64,000 bases of DNA from Apricaphanius iberus (taxonomy: Eukaryota > Chordata > Actinopteri > Cyprinodontiformes > Aphaniidae), in contig JAPXFQ010002431.1 in NCBI GenBank assembly GCA_028564705.1, positions 434,001 through 498,000 of the forward strand, written 5' to 3'. The position numbers and the translations under genes were made by a program. The notes under the pieces were generated by a model, which ran no database searches, was not told where the DNA came from, and saw nothing but the letters and a program-made list of their open reading frames with translations. The stretch's first letter is position 1, and the number at the start of each line of letters is the position of its first letter. Of the stretch, positions 37,301 to 51,368 are shown piece after piece.

Positions 37301-40300
37301 CGCCCCAAATGTCAGCGTCAAGTGATTAGTCATTATTAGGGTCTGTTCCTACTTTCTCTCCTACTTCTCCCCAACTGCATGATGTGCTGTCAATTCAAGC
37401 ACTAACCTGTTTTCTATTATAGTAGGTGCTCCGGATTAGCCCTGCTTGACGACCCTGACTAAGATGGCATTGCAGTGACGGAAAATTCTCCACGTCCTGC
37501 AACAAACTTCTGCATCAGTTCTATTGCTCTTTCTGTGTCTCTGTTATGTATTCTCCAAGCCACAGACGGTCGCGGCAGATAACCGCTTGTGCTGAGCCTG
37601 GTTCTGCCGGAGGTTTCTTCCTGTTAAAAGGGAGTTTTTCCTTCCCACTGTCGCTGCATGCTTGCTCAGTATGAGGGATTGCTGAGAATTCCACGACGCA
37701 ATCTTCTGTGGTTCTGTAATTTCTACACTTAACATTGTATTGTAATAACTCTTTTTGTAAAGTGCCTTGAGATGACATCTGTTGTGAAATGGCGCTATAT
37801 AAATAAACTGAATTGAATTGAATTGAAGTGCGGCAAAATTACATGTAAAGTGTATGGTTGAGTCCGTCAGAGTCTCTGCGGCGCTTTGTGTGATTTCGCT
37901 GCATCGATTTTTCAATCGTTACGTACGTTTCAAGCGACAAAGCATCAAATGCAAGCAACACAGAAGTTGAGCTAGCTGAACTTTTGAAGAACTTGACGCA
38001 GTGTGCCAACCAATCAGAGCTTCTCACTGTAGTGACATCGTCCAACCAATCACAATCCGCTAGTGTTCTAAACATCCGGCAGAGAAAGGCCCGCCTAAGC
38101 ACTTTGCAAGCTTCAGCTTACATATGTATATGCATCAAACTAGATCTGTTATGTGCGCTGCATGACGCTGAGAAAGTGTGCGGTGTGAATGCACCAAAAG
38201 TGTGATTTATCAAACATCATACTTTTTGTGCCCGCTGCTTTTGAAGCCATTTTTTTCCTGCTTCTGAACGGGAGGAAAACTTTGCACCTCCATGATTCAA
38301 CATAACTTTATTAATCACAAATGAAAAAAAAATGTTTTACACACATTCTAACCTAATAGTAATTAACAATTAACTGTAACTGTAATGCCTATAAATCTCA
38401 CAGTTACGTCGATTTTGTTTTTTTTGTTTGTTTTTTTTTCTCCTTTTTTGTTTTACAAGGACATAAGTGCGAGGTCAACGCCTCTGCACTTGCTTTTTTT
38501 TTTGGATCCCCATTACCAATTTTATTTTTTTTAAATGTACAACTTTAAAGTACTTTTAACTTGAAATATTTGGCTGCTATGGTAAAATGCTTGGAAACCC
38601 CTGGTTTGGTTTGTTTAGATAAGATTATGTACACTGTCAGGTCCAAATGCTTTTTTTAAATGAACCAGTAAGGTTTTTCCAGTTTTCTTTAAGGTTTTTT
38701 TTTTTTTTCATACTCACTCGTATGTCTTGATTCTAAAATGAAATGTATATTTAAAAACTGATGATAGATGTACTGTCACAAAATGAAGATTATTTTTTAA
38801 ATTGTTTTAAATCCAAAAGAAAATGAAAGGATTATAAGATTATCCTTGTAAATTCAACAAACATATGTCTCTGACATTTATCAGATTTTTTTTTAAAGAT
38901 AAGTTTAAATACCATGTTTATTGATGTTTGTACTTAAAGGAAAGAAGTGAAAGTTTTTTTCTATATTGATGAACAGAAAATATAACCTTCAGCGTTTTAG
39001 CTGTTGATTGAGACATTATTCCACTGTAATGTTGTTGGAAATGTGGCTCCTTGAGATAAAGTCCTGGGATCTCATTGATGAAACGTTGTATAGAATCCCT
39101 ATTAAAACCTTACTTAAGTCTCTCAAAAAAAAAATACTAACGCAAATAAAGTTTCAGATATATAAAACTTTAAATACACACAGTTGCACGCAATTTCCGC
39201 TTTATAAATCACACTCTCCCTATAAATGTGTAATGCCTAATTCACATGGCAGGATCTGAAGGCTGATTTTGCCCCTTCCAACAAGCTCTGATTATTGGGA
39301 TGGTTCTTAAAATAATCCTAATATATACTGATATTCCTGCCGTGTGTGGTGTGTTAAGAGCGATCAGGTCCGCTCGCTGGGACATTGGAACCACTCCGAT
39401 CGCAAATCGGGGATATCCAACACGTTGGATTGCCTTTTGCCTGATATTACAGCGTCTGTGTTGTGTTCTGAGCACAAACGAGCATGCGGCCTGTTGAATG
39501 GGATGTGTGCCAATCAGAAAGCAAGTTGTAAGGCAGAGATGCGCAGGTGTGCCTTCGAAAAATTAATTATTTCAAATTGTCGACTCGTGTGTCCGCAGTC
39601 CACAAAACGCATAGAAATAGAGATCAGTCAGAGCAAAGTGTGTAACGACGTTTCCCAGTGGGGAAAACAAATTATAATAAGAATCTTTTCCAAAAAAAGT
39701 TGTACACATATCAAAATGTGTTATTCATTTGTTAATATATTTTGCATGTTGATCTGACAAAATTATGAACAGGTATTAAAAGGTGTGAAGAAAGAAGGAA
39801 CAAAATTAGTAGATCCTGCTCCAGCCTCGCAAATGGATATTATGTTAGATAATTATGATAAAATGCAACATGAGTTCAGACTGCAGACGCTTTTTAAAAC
39901 CAAGTGACTGATATCTCTTTGAAATGCAATTTAGTTCACAAAGTTCATCTGATTATTATTGTTTCAGTTGATTTGATCATTTATATTGGATATTACTTTA
40001 TTTTCCAGTTGAAGCGGTAACTCTTCTTCAGAAATTAACGTTCATTTATTGTTCATGTACATGTAATGTTAGTTAAAAATGGTGTCAACATGTCAATATT
40101 GTCATTATCACAGTAATTTCTAGTGTAATTTATCGACCATCAAAATTTGTTATTGTGACCAGTGTTGGGAGTAACGGTGTTTAAGTATAATGACGTTACT
40201 CACGGCGTTATTTGTTAAGGTGGAGGGGTAATCTAATTAATTACTTTTCCTATCGTTGCAATGCCGTTACCTTTACTGGGAATGTGAAGTGGTGTGTTAC

Positions 40301-43300
40301 TAGAACGTGGTTGAATCAAGCTACTGAAAGATCTACTGACAAAGTAACTCAAAATATTGATAAATTGTTGCTTGACACCCGAGGAACATGAGACACAGAT
40401 AAAAAAAAAAAAAAAAATTTAATTTGTAATATATCTTAATATGTTACTGTAAATATGTGATTTTTCTTCAATAGTTTCCAGTTCATGTGACCTGGTGACA
40501 CCAAATCAATGTTGAAATGTCTTACCACATCTAATTAACCAGACACAACAATTTATTTGACATTTGCATACATATAAAATGTCATATTAATAGTTTACTG
40601 TAATATTTCAGATTTTCCTTCAATAGCTTCCAGGTCAAGTGACCAGGTGACACCAAATCTGTCTTAAAATGTCTCAATACAGCCAAATAGATAGTGCTCT
40701 ATTTACTGTGCAATATTACAGATAGAGAGATTTGCAATATTTAATGGACAGATTTTTAATTATTTCATTTTATCCACCTTTATCTGTCTTAGTTTTGCAC
40801 TTTAATAAAAATTCTGTGATTAGGTATGTCCAATATTTACTTTTTGTATATTTTTATATTTCTGCAAACAGTTTCAATCTTATTGAGTCAAGTTCAAATA
40901 CCATTTTTTTAAATTGGTGTACATGGTGTTTTTTTTAATTCTCATTCACTTGTAAAGATATTTGAGGTTACAGATAATATAATACTTAACTGTGTTATAG
41001 AACATAGAAATAAGTTCACAGTTACTCTGCTGAGTAACTAATCACTTTTAGAGTGAGCATCTCAAAAACCTAGAAAGAGGATAAAAATACAGTGAATGCA
41101 TTAAAGATAACTTCTCTTATATACAACAGGACATCCTCACTCATTACACATTAGTCTTGTCCTCAGTACTGAGACTGACACACAGTTAACCAAATCTGAC
41201 CACAGATTGTGGTTTCATTATCTTTATTGTCTTGGTTGTCCTTGTTGGTGGCAGTACAGTATCTCCAGTCAGCTGCTTGTGGTCAGCAATTAGCCAGGGC
41301 TCTCTATACCCCCCCAACCCCACCCCAACACACACATACACACAGTCAATAGGTAATGCTTTATTCAGGCCCTGAGGCCATGCTGAAATAAGCTGATTTC
41401 TCCTCTGCTTCTCCCGCATGTAAGCTGCATTTAGAATAATTAGAGGATGCTAAGCTTTGTAATACCTCTACAGTGCTGTATCAGAGGTCAACATGGAAAG
41501 TAAAGTCAGTGTATTCTGTTTTGTCTAGTGGCGATTTGGAAATAAATTATGACTGATGTAAAGGTAGTCCTTTCCCTTGACCGTAAACTCTAATGTAGGT
41601 TATTCAGATTCTATGAGATAGACCAGCCCGAGCAATGCTGACCTGGAAGGAAAATAATAAGAGTTTTATGTTAGAAAAATGAAAGAAAATAAAAATCACC
41701 ATTATTTACTCAAACATCTATACATGAAACCCAGTACAACTTGATCATCTCACAAGATCGTGTTCAATCAGTCAGAAAAAAAAACAGACAGCAAATGACA
41801 CAACTGCAAAGAATGTTTTCTGGGGTACAGCCTAAAGGGCTTTGGTATCACTAGGAGAGCTATTACTTGTGCTCTAAATGCACCTAAACATTGGCAAAAG
41901 AGTCATTCTTAAACACGACACCAAAACTGAACTTTGTGGTGATGAAACACTCCCACTTGCGTACAGACCGCAAGCTTTGTCAGTGTCAAGCAGCGCTCAT
42001 AAAGCGACTAGTTTGACGCATATACACAGAAGATACATTTTTAAGCTGAAGGTTTCAAGGCTTGTAGGCGGACCTTTCTCTGCTGGAGGCTTTAAACACT
42101 CATGGATCGGGGTTGGCTAGGCAGCGTCGACGTCGGGCAACGTTACTACAGTGAGACGCTCTGATTGGTTGCCGTGCTGCGTCAAGAGCGTTAAGACCGT
42201 CAAAAGTTCAGCTAGCTGGACTTCTGCTAGCGTTATGCGCTTTGAAGCTTGGAACACAGGAAAAGCTAGAAAAGCTGACGGTGCCAAAGCTCACAAAGCG
42301 CCGCAGAGACTGTGACGCTCCTCCAACGGCCTCCACCATAAACTTAACATGTAATCCTGACGCTACTGACACTGACAAAGCCTGCGTTCTGAATGCACCA
42401 TAAGATTATAGTGAGATAAAAAAAACAGACTGGAGAATGATAATATAGTATACAGTAGGGGGCAGAAATGTCGCACGAAAATACTGTGAAGTTATTACGA
42501 ATAACATTCTCCTGTTCAAGAAATGTGCCACTGAGCAGGATAATTTAAAGATATTTACAATAGTTAAACAAATTGTATGCGTACGTGTACATAATTTACA
42601 AAAAGTGAAAAATAAACAAAACAATCAAAGGTGTTCATTAACAGCTGAAATTTTATTTTAAATGAGAACACAAGACAAATAATAGGCATGTAAAAGCTTT
42701 TAGGGTTTGGTTGGGAGGAGTAATGACAATAATCGTAAAACTGCTGGGAGGAAAGATCTCTGGTAACGCTTTTTATTACACCAAGGATGCAACACTCTGT
42801 CGCAGAACGAGCTCTCCAATTTCAGCAGCAGCTTCATACATGGGGTGGGAGACACTGTCTGGTGGATCTAGATGTAGTGCAGTCTTGGAAGAAAAAACCT
42901 GTCAGAAGCTGCAAAAGACCTTAGCAGAGGTTCATTTTCTAGCAGGATGATGACTAAACATACAGCCAAAGCTGCAGTCGAATTGTCTATGTCTATGGAT
43001 ATTCTGGTGTCACAGTGGCCTAGTCAAGATCGAAACCTAAATCTAACTCATAGGTGTGGCAAAACTTGAAAAGGGATCTTCATATCCACTCTGTCTGAAT
43101 ATGACTTTACTTGTGCAAAGTAAATTGCTACATATTTCAGATTTCTACATGTGCAAAGCTGGTCGAGCCAAACGACAAGACTTTCCTCTTTAATTGCAGA
43201 GAGTGATAGAAATGTATCTCCAACACTTGTGGTTCTAAAGTGACAAAATGCAATGGCTGGTACTTTCTCAAGAGACTCGTCTGTTTAAATAACCTTACCA

Positions 43301-46300
43301 GTATAGGGTATGCAGTTTTAGAGATTACACGTTTATAGCATTGGACATTCACTCTCAATATGAGGACTTGCTGTGAAGTCGACGACACAAAGGAGGCAAC
43401 TGTCTGCTGTCGCTATATGTTCGTCCTGGATGAGTGAATGCTCCATGTTAAGGACTCGATGCAATCTGCTAGAATATATGTATGGTTGAATTGAAATGAC
43501 TGTAAAGTGCCTTGGAATAACGTGTCTTGTGAGGGGGTTCTGTATAAAAACATAAAAATAAACTGAATTGAATTGACTAATAAAGACTTCAGTATAACTG
43601 TATGTCATTATTCTTGGCGCAGGAACGGGAGCTGAGCAGGAAGAGAAAAGAATGTGAAAATCTTGAGCATGAAGTAAAGAAGCGACAGAAGAGATGTCTG
43701 GATTTAGTGAGAAAACGTTTTGCCTTCACGTCTTTCTCCTGCCAGCTGGTATGTAAGATGAATCTGAAGACTGGGCTTGTGTTTCTAACAGGAGACCCAG
43801 CTTGAGGATGAGCGAGGCAAAAATGAGCAACTAAAGGAGGAGGCAGAACTCCTCAGGAGGAAGGCGCAGCTGCTCGACCAGGTCTGTGTCAAACTGGAAG
43901 CTGGTCGTATTTAGAAAGCTTCAGCCAGCATTGCTGTCAGTGTTTGCTAACAGTTAAGAAACCGCGCTGATGCCATGAATTCGATGGGAGGCAGTCGGTT
44001 AATGTGTTGCTGTCTCTCAGACGCGGGCTGAGAATGAGGAGCTGAGGGAAGATCTCTCTGAAGTGACCGCTCAACACAGTTCAGTTCTCGAAGAGAACCA
44101 GAGACTCCGTGCCAAACTGGAGAACCTAGAGCAGGTCCTAAAGGTATTGAATTACAATTTTCATACTTCTTGTGTGAATTATGTTTGAATCCAACTATGG
44201 CAGAGTCTCTTGTAAATCCGGACGTTTCAGATGTTTGAAGATTATTTTTTTGTTTGTCCCTGAAAGCATATGCGAGAGGTCGCCGAGCGAAGGCAGCAGC
44301 TGGAATTGGAACATGAGCAGGCTCTGGCTATCCTAAAGTTCAAACAGGATGAGATCAAAAGGTTGCAGCGGGTAAGAGAAACAATCTCATGAACACTGTG
44401 CACATTAAATTTGATAAACACAATGTTTTTGCCGGCCATGGTGGCAGCATGTTGGAGTAGCTCTTTAGCGTTAGTTTTGATTTGTTCTTTTTGACGTTCT
44501 GGACAATTGTTCCCTCTGGTTTTGGATGCTGTGTTGCTGGAAGGATTATTTTTGTCAGAATTTTTTTACTTTCAAAGAGTTGCTGTTTTTCCAAGTGTTG
44601 TATTTAAAACTAGGGACAGCCGATTAGCAATTCAAAAGCTCAAGTATTACCTAAATTACTACCCAAAATCCCAGCGGAGTTGAAAAAGAGGCTTCATGGA
44701 TAGAGAGCCGGACCAAAGAGCAGAGACAGGAGGAGGAAGTTCAAACCATCTCTTCCATCTATCACAGCGAGCAAGAATCATATCCCAGACTCCAGTGGCT
44801 ATCTGCCCTGCTCTCTAACCACACTGCCAGAAAGATTTAAAGAAGAATGACAAAAGCAAATGTGATGGATTTGCTGTCCTTGCCAACCACTGATAGTGTC
44901 ATCTTAAAAAGTAAAGCATCTTTAAGTCGCAATGTTTGTTTGAAAGGGCTTTATACATACAGATTGATTGATTGGTTAATTGATTAATTGATTTATTCAG
45001 CACATTTTGCTCTATATAAATAGTCTCTCTGCCTGAAAATTGAGCTTTTAGCATGCCATGAGTGCCATGAGTCTTCAGTCAGAGGCGTCGTCAGGATTTT
45101 TGCAAGACTGACTGCTATCAGAGATCCTTCCTGCCCACGGCATCACCATCCATACCAACTATTTGAAGATACTTTTATCATATGAGCTCAAACAACATTT
45201 CATTTCCCTTTGGGATTAATAGAGTATTTTGGAATTAATTTGAATTGATAAGTGGTCCTCCTAGTAATATGAGAAAATAGGGTGTGTGTTTTTTTGACCA
45301 GTAGGAGGCAACCTTAGGGCATTTAAAAAGTTTTCATCAGTGTAGCTTGTTTTGCTGTGAATTTTAACTCATTTCTTTACAAATCAACAACTAACTTTTA
45401 TGTCTTTTTACATATTAGGCTCAGTTATTTGCCAAGAGGGAACATGAAGGAGTGGTTCAGATGCTGGAGGTGAGTTCGTTTAACACCACTCTGACTGCTG
45501 CACACAGTATGTAACAAAGAAATGCTGTGCTGCTATTGCCAATGCAACCCCCTGTGATGCTTAGAAGAAGTTAAACAAATAACTGTAATAATAACTCTAA
45601 AATTATATAAAAGAGCTGAACTAACAGTTTTACAACAGATCTCCTCGTCATCCTTCTATTTCAGTGCTCCATTGGGATTCAGTCATTTCTGATATTTAAT
45701 TAAAGTAGAAAAGAGTTAATAGGAGTTTATTCTTAATTTGTTGTTATTGCTTTGTGCCTAAAAGCTTGGCAGGGAAGCAGATAGTTGTAGGAGAGGAGAA
45801 CCGTTTGAACAGATGGCTTTTCTGTTGCTCATTGATTTTCTTACTCCCTCTAAGCTCCACTGCAGTGCAGTTTGTGTAAAAATAATTCTAGCCAGCCAGT
45901 GGCACTTAAAACCCCCGTCTGATTGGCTGCTAAAACATTCAAGAGCCTGTAGTCCTCATTGCATCATGTGACTCAATAAAGTGCAAAGATTTCATCACCG
46001 TCCAAATGTTAGCAATACGTGTGTTTGTCATCAGAGCTCCGAATTTCAGGTGTTGCATATTTTTTGCAAGTTTGTTTCCTAAAGGAGTGTGCGTTTTATT
46101 CTAGGAGTTGACTCAGCTCGTGTTGCGGAGAGAGCTGGTAGAGTATAATTGCTTCTGCCTTTTTTGGTTGTTTTTTTTTGGGGGTTTATCTTTTTTTTGT
46201 TTAAACAGCTCACTTCCTTCCTCTTGGCTCCTCTCACTTTCTGTCTCTCTTCTTAAACCAAAAGCAATCACAGGAGAACGCCTCTGTACCTGCAGAGAGC

Positions 46301-49300
46301 CCAGGCTTTGCTACCAACTCAATACACTGCCTTTCCCCATGTTTCAGGAAAGATTGGCAAGAACGAATGCATGCGAAAAGGCAGATGTTGGGCGGTGATT
46401 GTGGCTTCCAACGTGGCCTCAGACTTCTGCTGACCTGATTAAAATATATATTTCTTCTTCCAAAGTCCTTTCTTTTTTTTCTTAAGCATGTTTATTTTGA
46501 TAAACTTCTGTTTGTCCTTTGCTTCCTTTCGGCTAACCAGAGTACACTGGACTGCATGCAGGTACTTCCTGACCTCTTTGGACCAGTAATTTGCCTCCCC
46601 TAACCCCCTTTGGCTCATTGAGTTAGAAAAACACTCCTCAGCCCCTTCAGTTTAGTCCCTGATACACACACGCAAACAAACCTCTAATTCTACTGCCTTT
46701 TGTGTTAAACATTGTCCAGACTCCAGTTACTGCAAATCATGTTCAAACCAGGTCAATCACCCTAGGCCAGAAACAGATCTGTGACACAATTCCCACTGAG
46801 AACATTTACCACATTTATCATGTTTGTTCATTTTGCTTCATGTATACAACTAAACAGATAGTTGCTTCTCATAGTTTTCACCGGGGTTTTCAAAAGATGA
46901 TTCTGCCAGAGCTTTAGGTAACCGCAGATAATGTGTAGGTGACAGGAAATGTTGTTCAGACAGTTTCAGCCTGCAGCTTTTAGCAGACCAGCCAGCTAGA
47001 AAACTCCCACCACAACCGGAAGTGCCCACCCCACCCCCACACACACACACACACAAAATAGCACACAACCCTGCTCTTCAATGGCTTTGTTGAAGTGGGT
47101 GTAAGACCGAAGCTTCATGTCACATTGGTTCCCTGACAAATGTTTTACTCCTGTTTTCTATCATAACCGTCCCACTCCTCCTGTGTAACTCTCTTTCACA
47201 TGCCACTGATCCTGCAGGTGTTTGTTGTGTGTGTGTGTGACTTAAAGCAAATGTTTCAGACACACTGAAGTGTTTCTGTTTTGCAGAACCTGTATCTCCG
47301 ATTATGCTGCTTTGTTTTTATGCAACAGAGTGGCTTTATAGTGTGTTCTTTACGTTTGGTTTTTTGTCTATCCGCAGAAACTCCTGTAGGTTTGATTAAG
47401 CTGTGTGAAATTTGCAGTGAGTCTTAAATGTGAACTTGGATTATACAAAAGGTTTCTGCAAAGCAATGGACACATGAAGTGGCAGGCTAAAATATTGATT
47501 ACCTTGGAGTTATTTCCAACTGTTAAACTCATTAACCTCATTGTATTTTATTGTAATTCTGTTCAATTTAGCAACATAAAGCAGAGAATAGTTGTAAATT
47601 GGGAGGTAAAATATATGCTTTTAAGTTGTTTTTGAACAAATAAATCTAAAAGATTTGGTGTGAATTTATTTTTCATGCCCCTTTACTCTGATGCTCCTAA
47701 ATAAAATAAGTCTGGAAGAGCTGCAGAGATTAACAGCTCAGATGGAAGATTCTAACTAACAAGACAACGTTTAGTTTTTTTGGCAAGATGGGATAAAACC
47801 GTGTTGCCTGTATACAAAATGCACTATACGTTACCCTGAACACACTAAAGCCAAAGTAAAAAATGGTTGCAGTATCATGCAGTGTGGATGTTGTTTTTTT
47901 GGGTAAGGTTAAAGTTGATATGAAGATGGAAGGGGCTGTAGATTTTAGTCTTGGATGGCAATTCAGTTTCCAACTGGACAATGAGACTGACCATATACAG
48001 GCAGAGCTATAATGAAATGGTTTTAGATCAAACCACATTCATGTGTGTGAATGGCCTATTCAAAGTCCTAATCTCTCTGCATCCAATCTGACTGAACCAT
48101 TTTGCAAACAGACATCGCTGCTATATTTAAAATATTTTGACTTGAGGATAAATACAAATACACTCTGCACTTATTAGGCTTTTATTTGTCCTAACAGAAA
48201 GCCAAGCCTTATATCACTTACCTTCCATTTTACAATGATGTACTACTTTGTGTTGGTCTACGGAATAAAACGCCAATAAACTATATTCCAGCCGCTTATT
48301 TTTCGTGAGCCGTTTCTTTGATGTCTATTTGTTGAATGCAGTCAAAGGTACGAGAGCTGGAGGAGAAATGTCGCAGTCAGAGTGAGCAGTTTGGCCTGCT
48401 GTCCCAGGAGTTGGAGAAGTTCCGACTGCAGGCCTCCAAAGTGGACCTGGCCAGTTCCACCCTCCTCAACAATCCCAGCCTCTCAGTATTGACCAACGGC
48501 GTGGGGCTGACTACTGAACGAGGTGAGCTGATTGCTATTTTTCCCAGCGTTAATCATTAGTAGACTTTTCAGATATTTTGCAAAAATATTCATGCAGCTT
48601 AAAGTTCCTCCCATTTTGTCACATTAACACTGGAAACATCAATGTATTAGTTTCTGATTTGACCTTAACCATTTGCTTGTAGCTGTGTTTAGGGTTCTAC
48701 GTGTTTTATAGCCTTTAATAGGTTTTCTTCTTGGATTTCTCTGTATCCATCTTCTCAAAAACACTGACCAGACTTCCTTTATCTACTGAAGACGAGCATC
48801 TCCACAGCATCATGCTGCCATCATGATATTCTATCGTAGAAATCGTGTTCAGGAAGATGTGAAGTGGACGTTTTCATATAGTGTCATATAGTGTTTTGAA
48901 TCTAGGTCAGAAAGTTCAGCTGTAGTCCTTTCTGATCACATGTTTGCAGCCTTGTAGCAAACTTTAAATACGATTCTGGAAACAAGACGAGACTTTCTTT
49001 TTAAGTCACTCTTCCTTAAATGTCTAGAGATTGTTTTTCCTGAGTTAAGCATCTCTGCAGCTCCCCCAAAGTTACCATGGGCCTCTTGGCTGCTTATCGG
49101 ATCAGGGCGATCACATTAGTTGTAAAGCCATATGTTGGTTGATGTATTTTTAAAAGATCGAACAGAGCTCTGTGAGTTTGCTGCCCTAATCATGCTTTAA
49201 GTTTCTCTTTAACTTTCTCCCTGACCTGTCTGCTGGGTTCCTTGGTCTTGCTCAGGCTGGTTGTTCTCTAATGTTTTCTAACAAACGTCTAAGGCCTTCA

Positions 49301-51337
49301 CAAAACAGCTGCATTCATCCTTAGATTAAATTACACTAGGTGTATTCTGTCCACTAATTAGTAGGGATGTAAGTAAATATCGATATGGCAGTATATCACG
49401 ATATTTCATGTCACGATATTGTATCAATTTTCAAAAGCAAACTATCACTTTTTTTGTAAGAACTTGAATTTAATTTTTTAATCAAATTAGAAGTATGTCC
49501 GCTCGTTTGGGGCTGTTTTCATCTTCTTGGTTCCAGTGGATCAATTAGATCCAGTAATAAAACTGGATGTGTTATGGATGAAACCTGTTGGGAGTGTTTA
49601 GAATCCTGTGACAGATTTTCTACAGTTACATTTGGTTTTAAAACACTTACAATATTATATAGTCTTACTTAAGATATCTTGTATATCCCAATATATCGTA
49701 TCGTATCCTTTGCATCGTGACACATATGGTATTGCCAGTTTCTTGCCAACACACATCCCTACTAATTAGTAAGGATGTAACGATACATGTATTGCAGAAT
49801 ATATATGTTTGGAACTCAGAGCGCATTGCAACGTTCCACACCTCAACTTTAAAAAGTGACACTAAAACAAAACAGAAAGTACTCCAAGCTTTCCCTAAAC
49901 TCTGTTGTTTGGGAACATTAATAGTTGTTTTTTTTAATGCAGCTACAGAGGAAAAATAAATATGGAGCAAACCAGGACTTTGTCAGTAAAGGCATCTTTC
50001 AACAACAATAAGGTCCATAGCACACTCTGCTCTGAAATGAATAACTCACCTGAGATCACTGACACTAGAAAAAACTAGCTGACGTCCACATGGCTACCTA
50101 TAACATACAATCAGCCCAAAATCCTGATTCTGTATAAAACACAAGTCAGCGGAATCCCTGTTAAAGGGATTTTCCCAACAGTTGGCCATACTGCATTCAG
50201 ATACAGCTAGAAAAACAGGTTTTCTCAGAAAAACAGAAAAGCTCCTAAGTGATTTAAGCATGGTTTATTCTCCAATATGGGCAAAGTGTTATTCAAGCAA
50301 TTCTTAACACCATGCAGACGTGCCAGTCCTGGGACATAACTACTTTTTGCCAACATTACGGGCATGTGCATGCCTCTGCATCATGCAATCCGACAATATA
50401 CACATCAAATGAATGAAATGTGCACCTGGACATACCCACATTAAAACTGGAGTAAAAAAAAATATTTTATAGATATTTTCACATTTGAAATGTGAGTAGT
50501 CAACAGGTTATTTTGTTTAGTCAAGGACAAAAAAATTAATTTTCCTTCTGTCAGTTCTAAAGCGGCTACATTTTAATCAGTCATAACTACAGTGATTCTA
50601 ACTGCTATGGGTTAAACTAGAGGGTGTTACCTTTACAAAGAACCCAAACATATTTTTTTAACTCCATAGGATTCAATGACGACAATAATTCTGATTTGGA
50701 GAGGTCATATTACATGTGATTTATAATACAGACCACACTTGATGAGGGGTTAACTGAAACTGTTTTCAATGGGTGATATTGTTTTCTACTTTGGCTATGT
50801 CTGCTTGTACTTTCTTTTTTGTTTGTTTTAGTAGCTCAAATTTCCTGAAAGTTTTATACTTTCAACGTTTTTATACATTATATAGCATGATAAAATCATT
50901 CATTTCAGGAATTGAAAGGACAGGATTTAGAAAGGTTCTCGATTTAATGCTGATCAAGGTTTAAAAAAAGAAGTCATATGCAAATTTTTATTTCATTTTC
51001 TTGATTAAAGTCTACCGAAAACATACCAAACCGTGACTTTAATACCCCAAATACGCAGTGAAGCATGGTTCTTGTCTACCATTAGAAACCTACTAATTAA
51101 AATATTTGTGTGTTTTACTCTTGATCTGTTTTAAAGGTAAAGACACATTAAAAGGCACCCAATACATTTCTGATAACTGCTATTATATTTGTGAATCAGT
51201 ACTGTGTACTCTGATAATCTCTAATCATTCTGTGTATGTTCATAGGAAGAGATTTTAATACATTTCCTCCTCTAACATTATTCCAGCCACAGCTGCCAGT
51301 AATGTAGCACCACTGCTTATCTACTCCTCTTCTTTCA

Positions 51338-51368
<31 letters not shown>

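Noticed and set aside
39344..39757. 137-codon frame as a small Cys-containing protein
   Set aside because: No known motif, repeat-like surroundings, no splice signals; could be an old transposase remnant but not recognisable.
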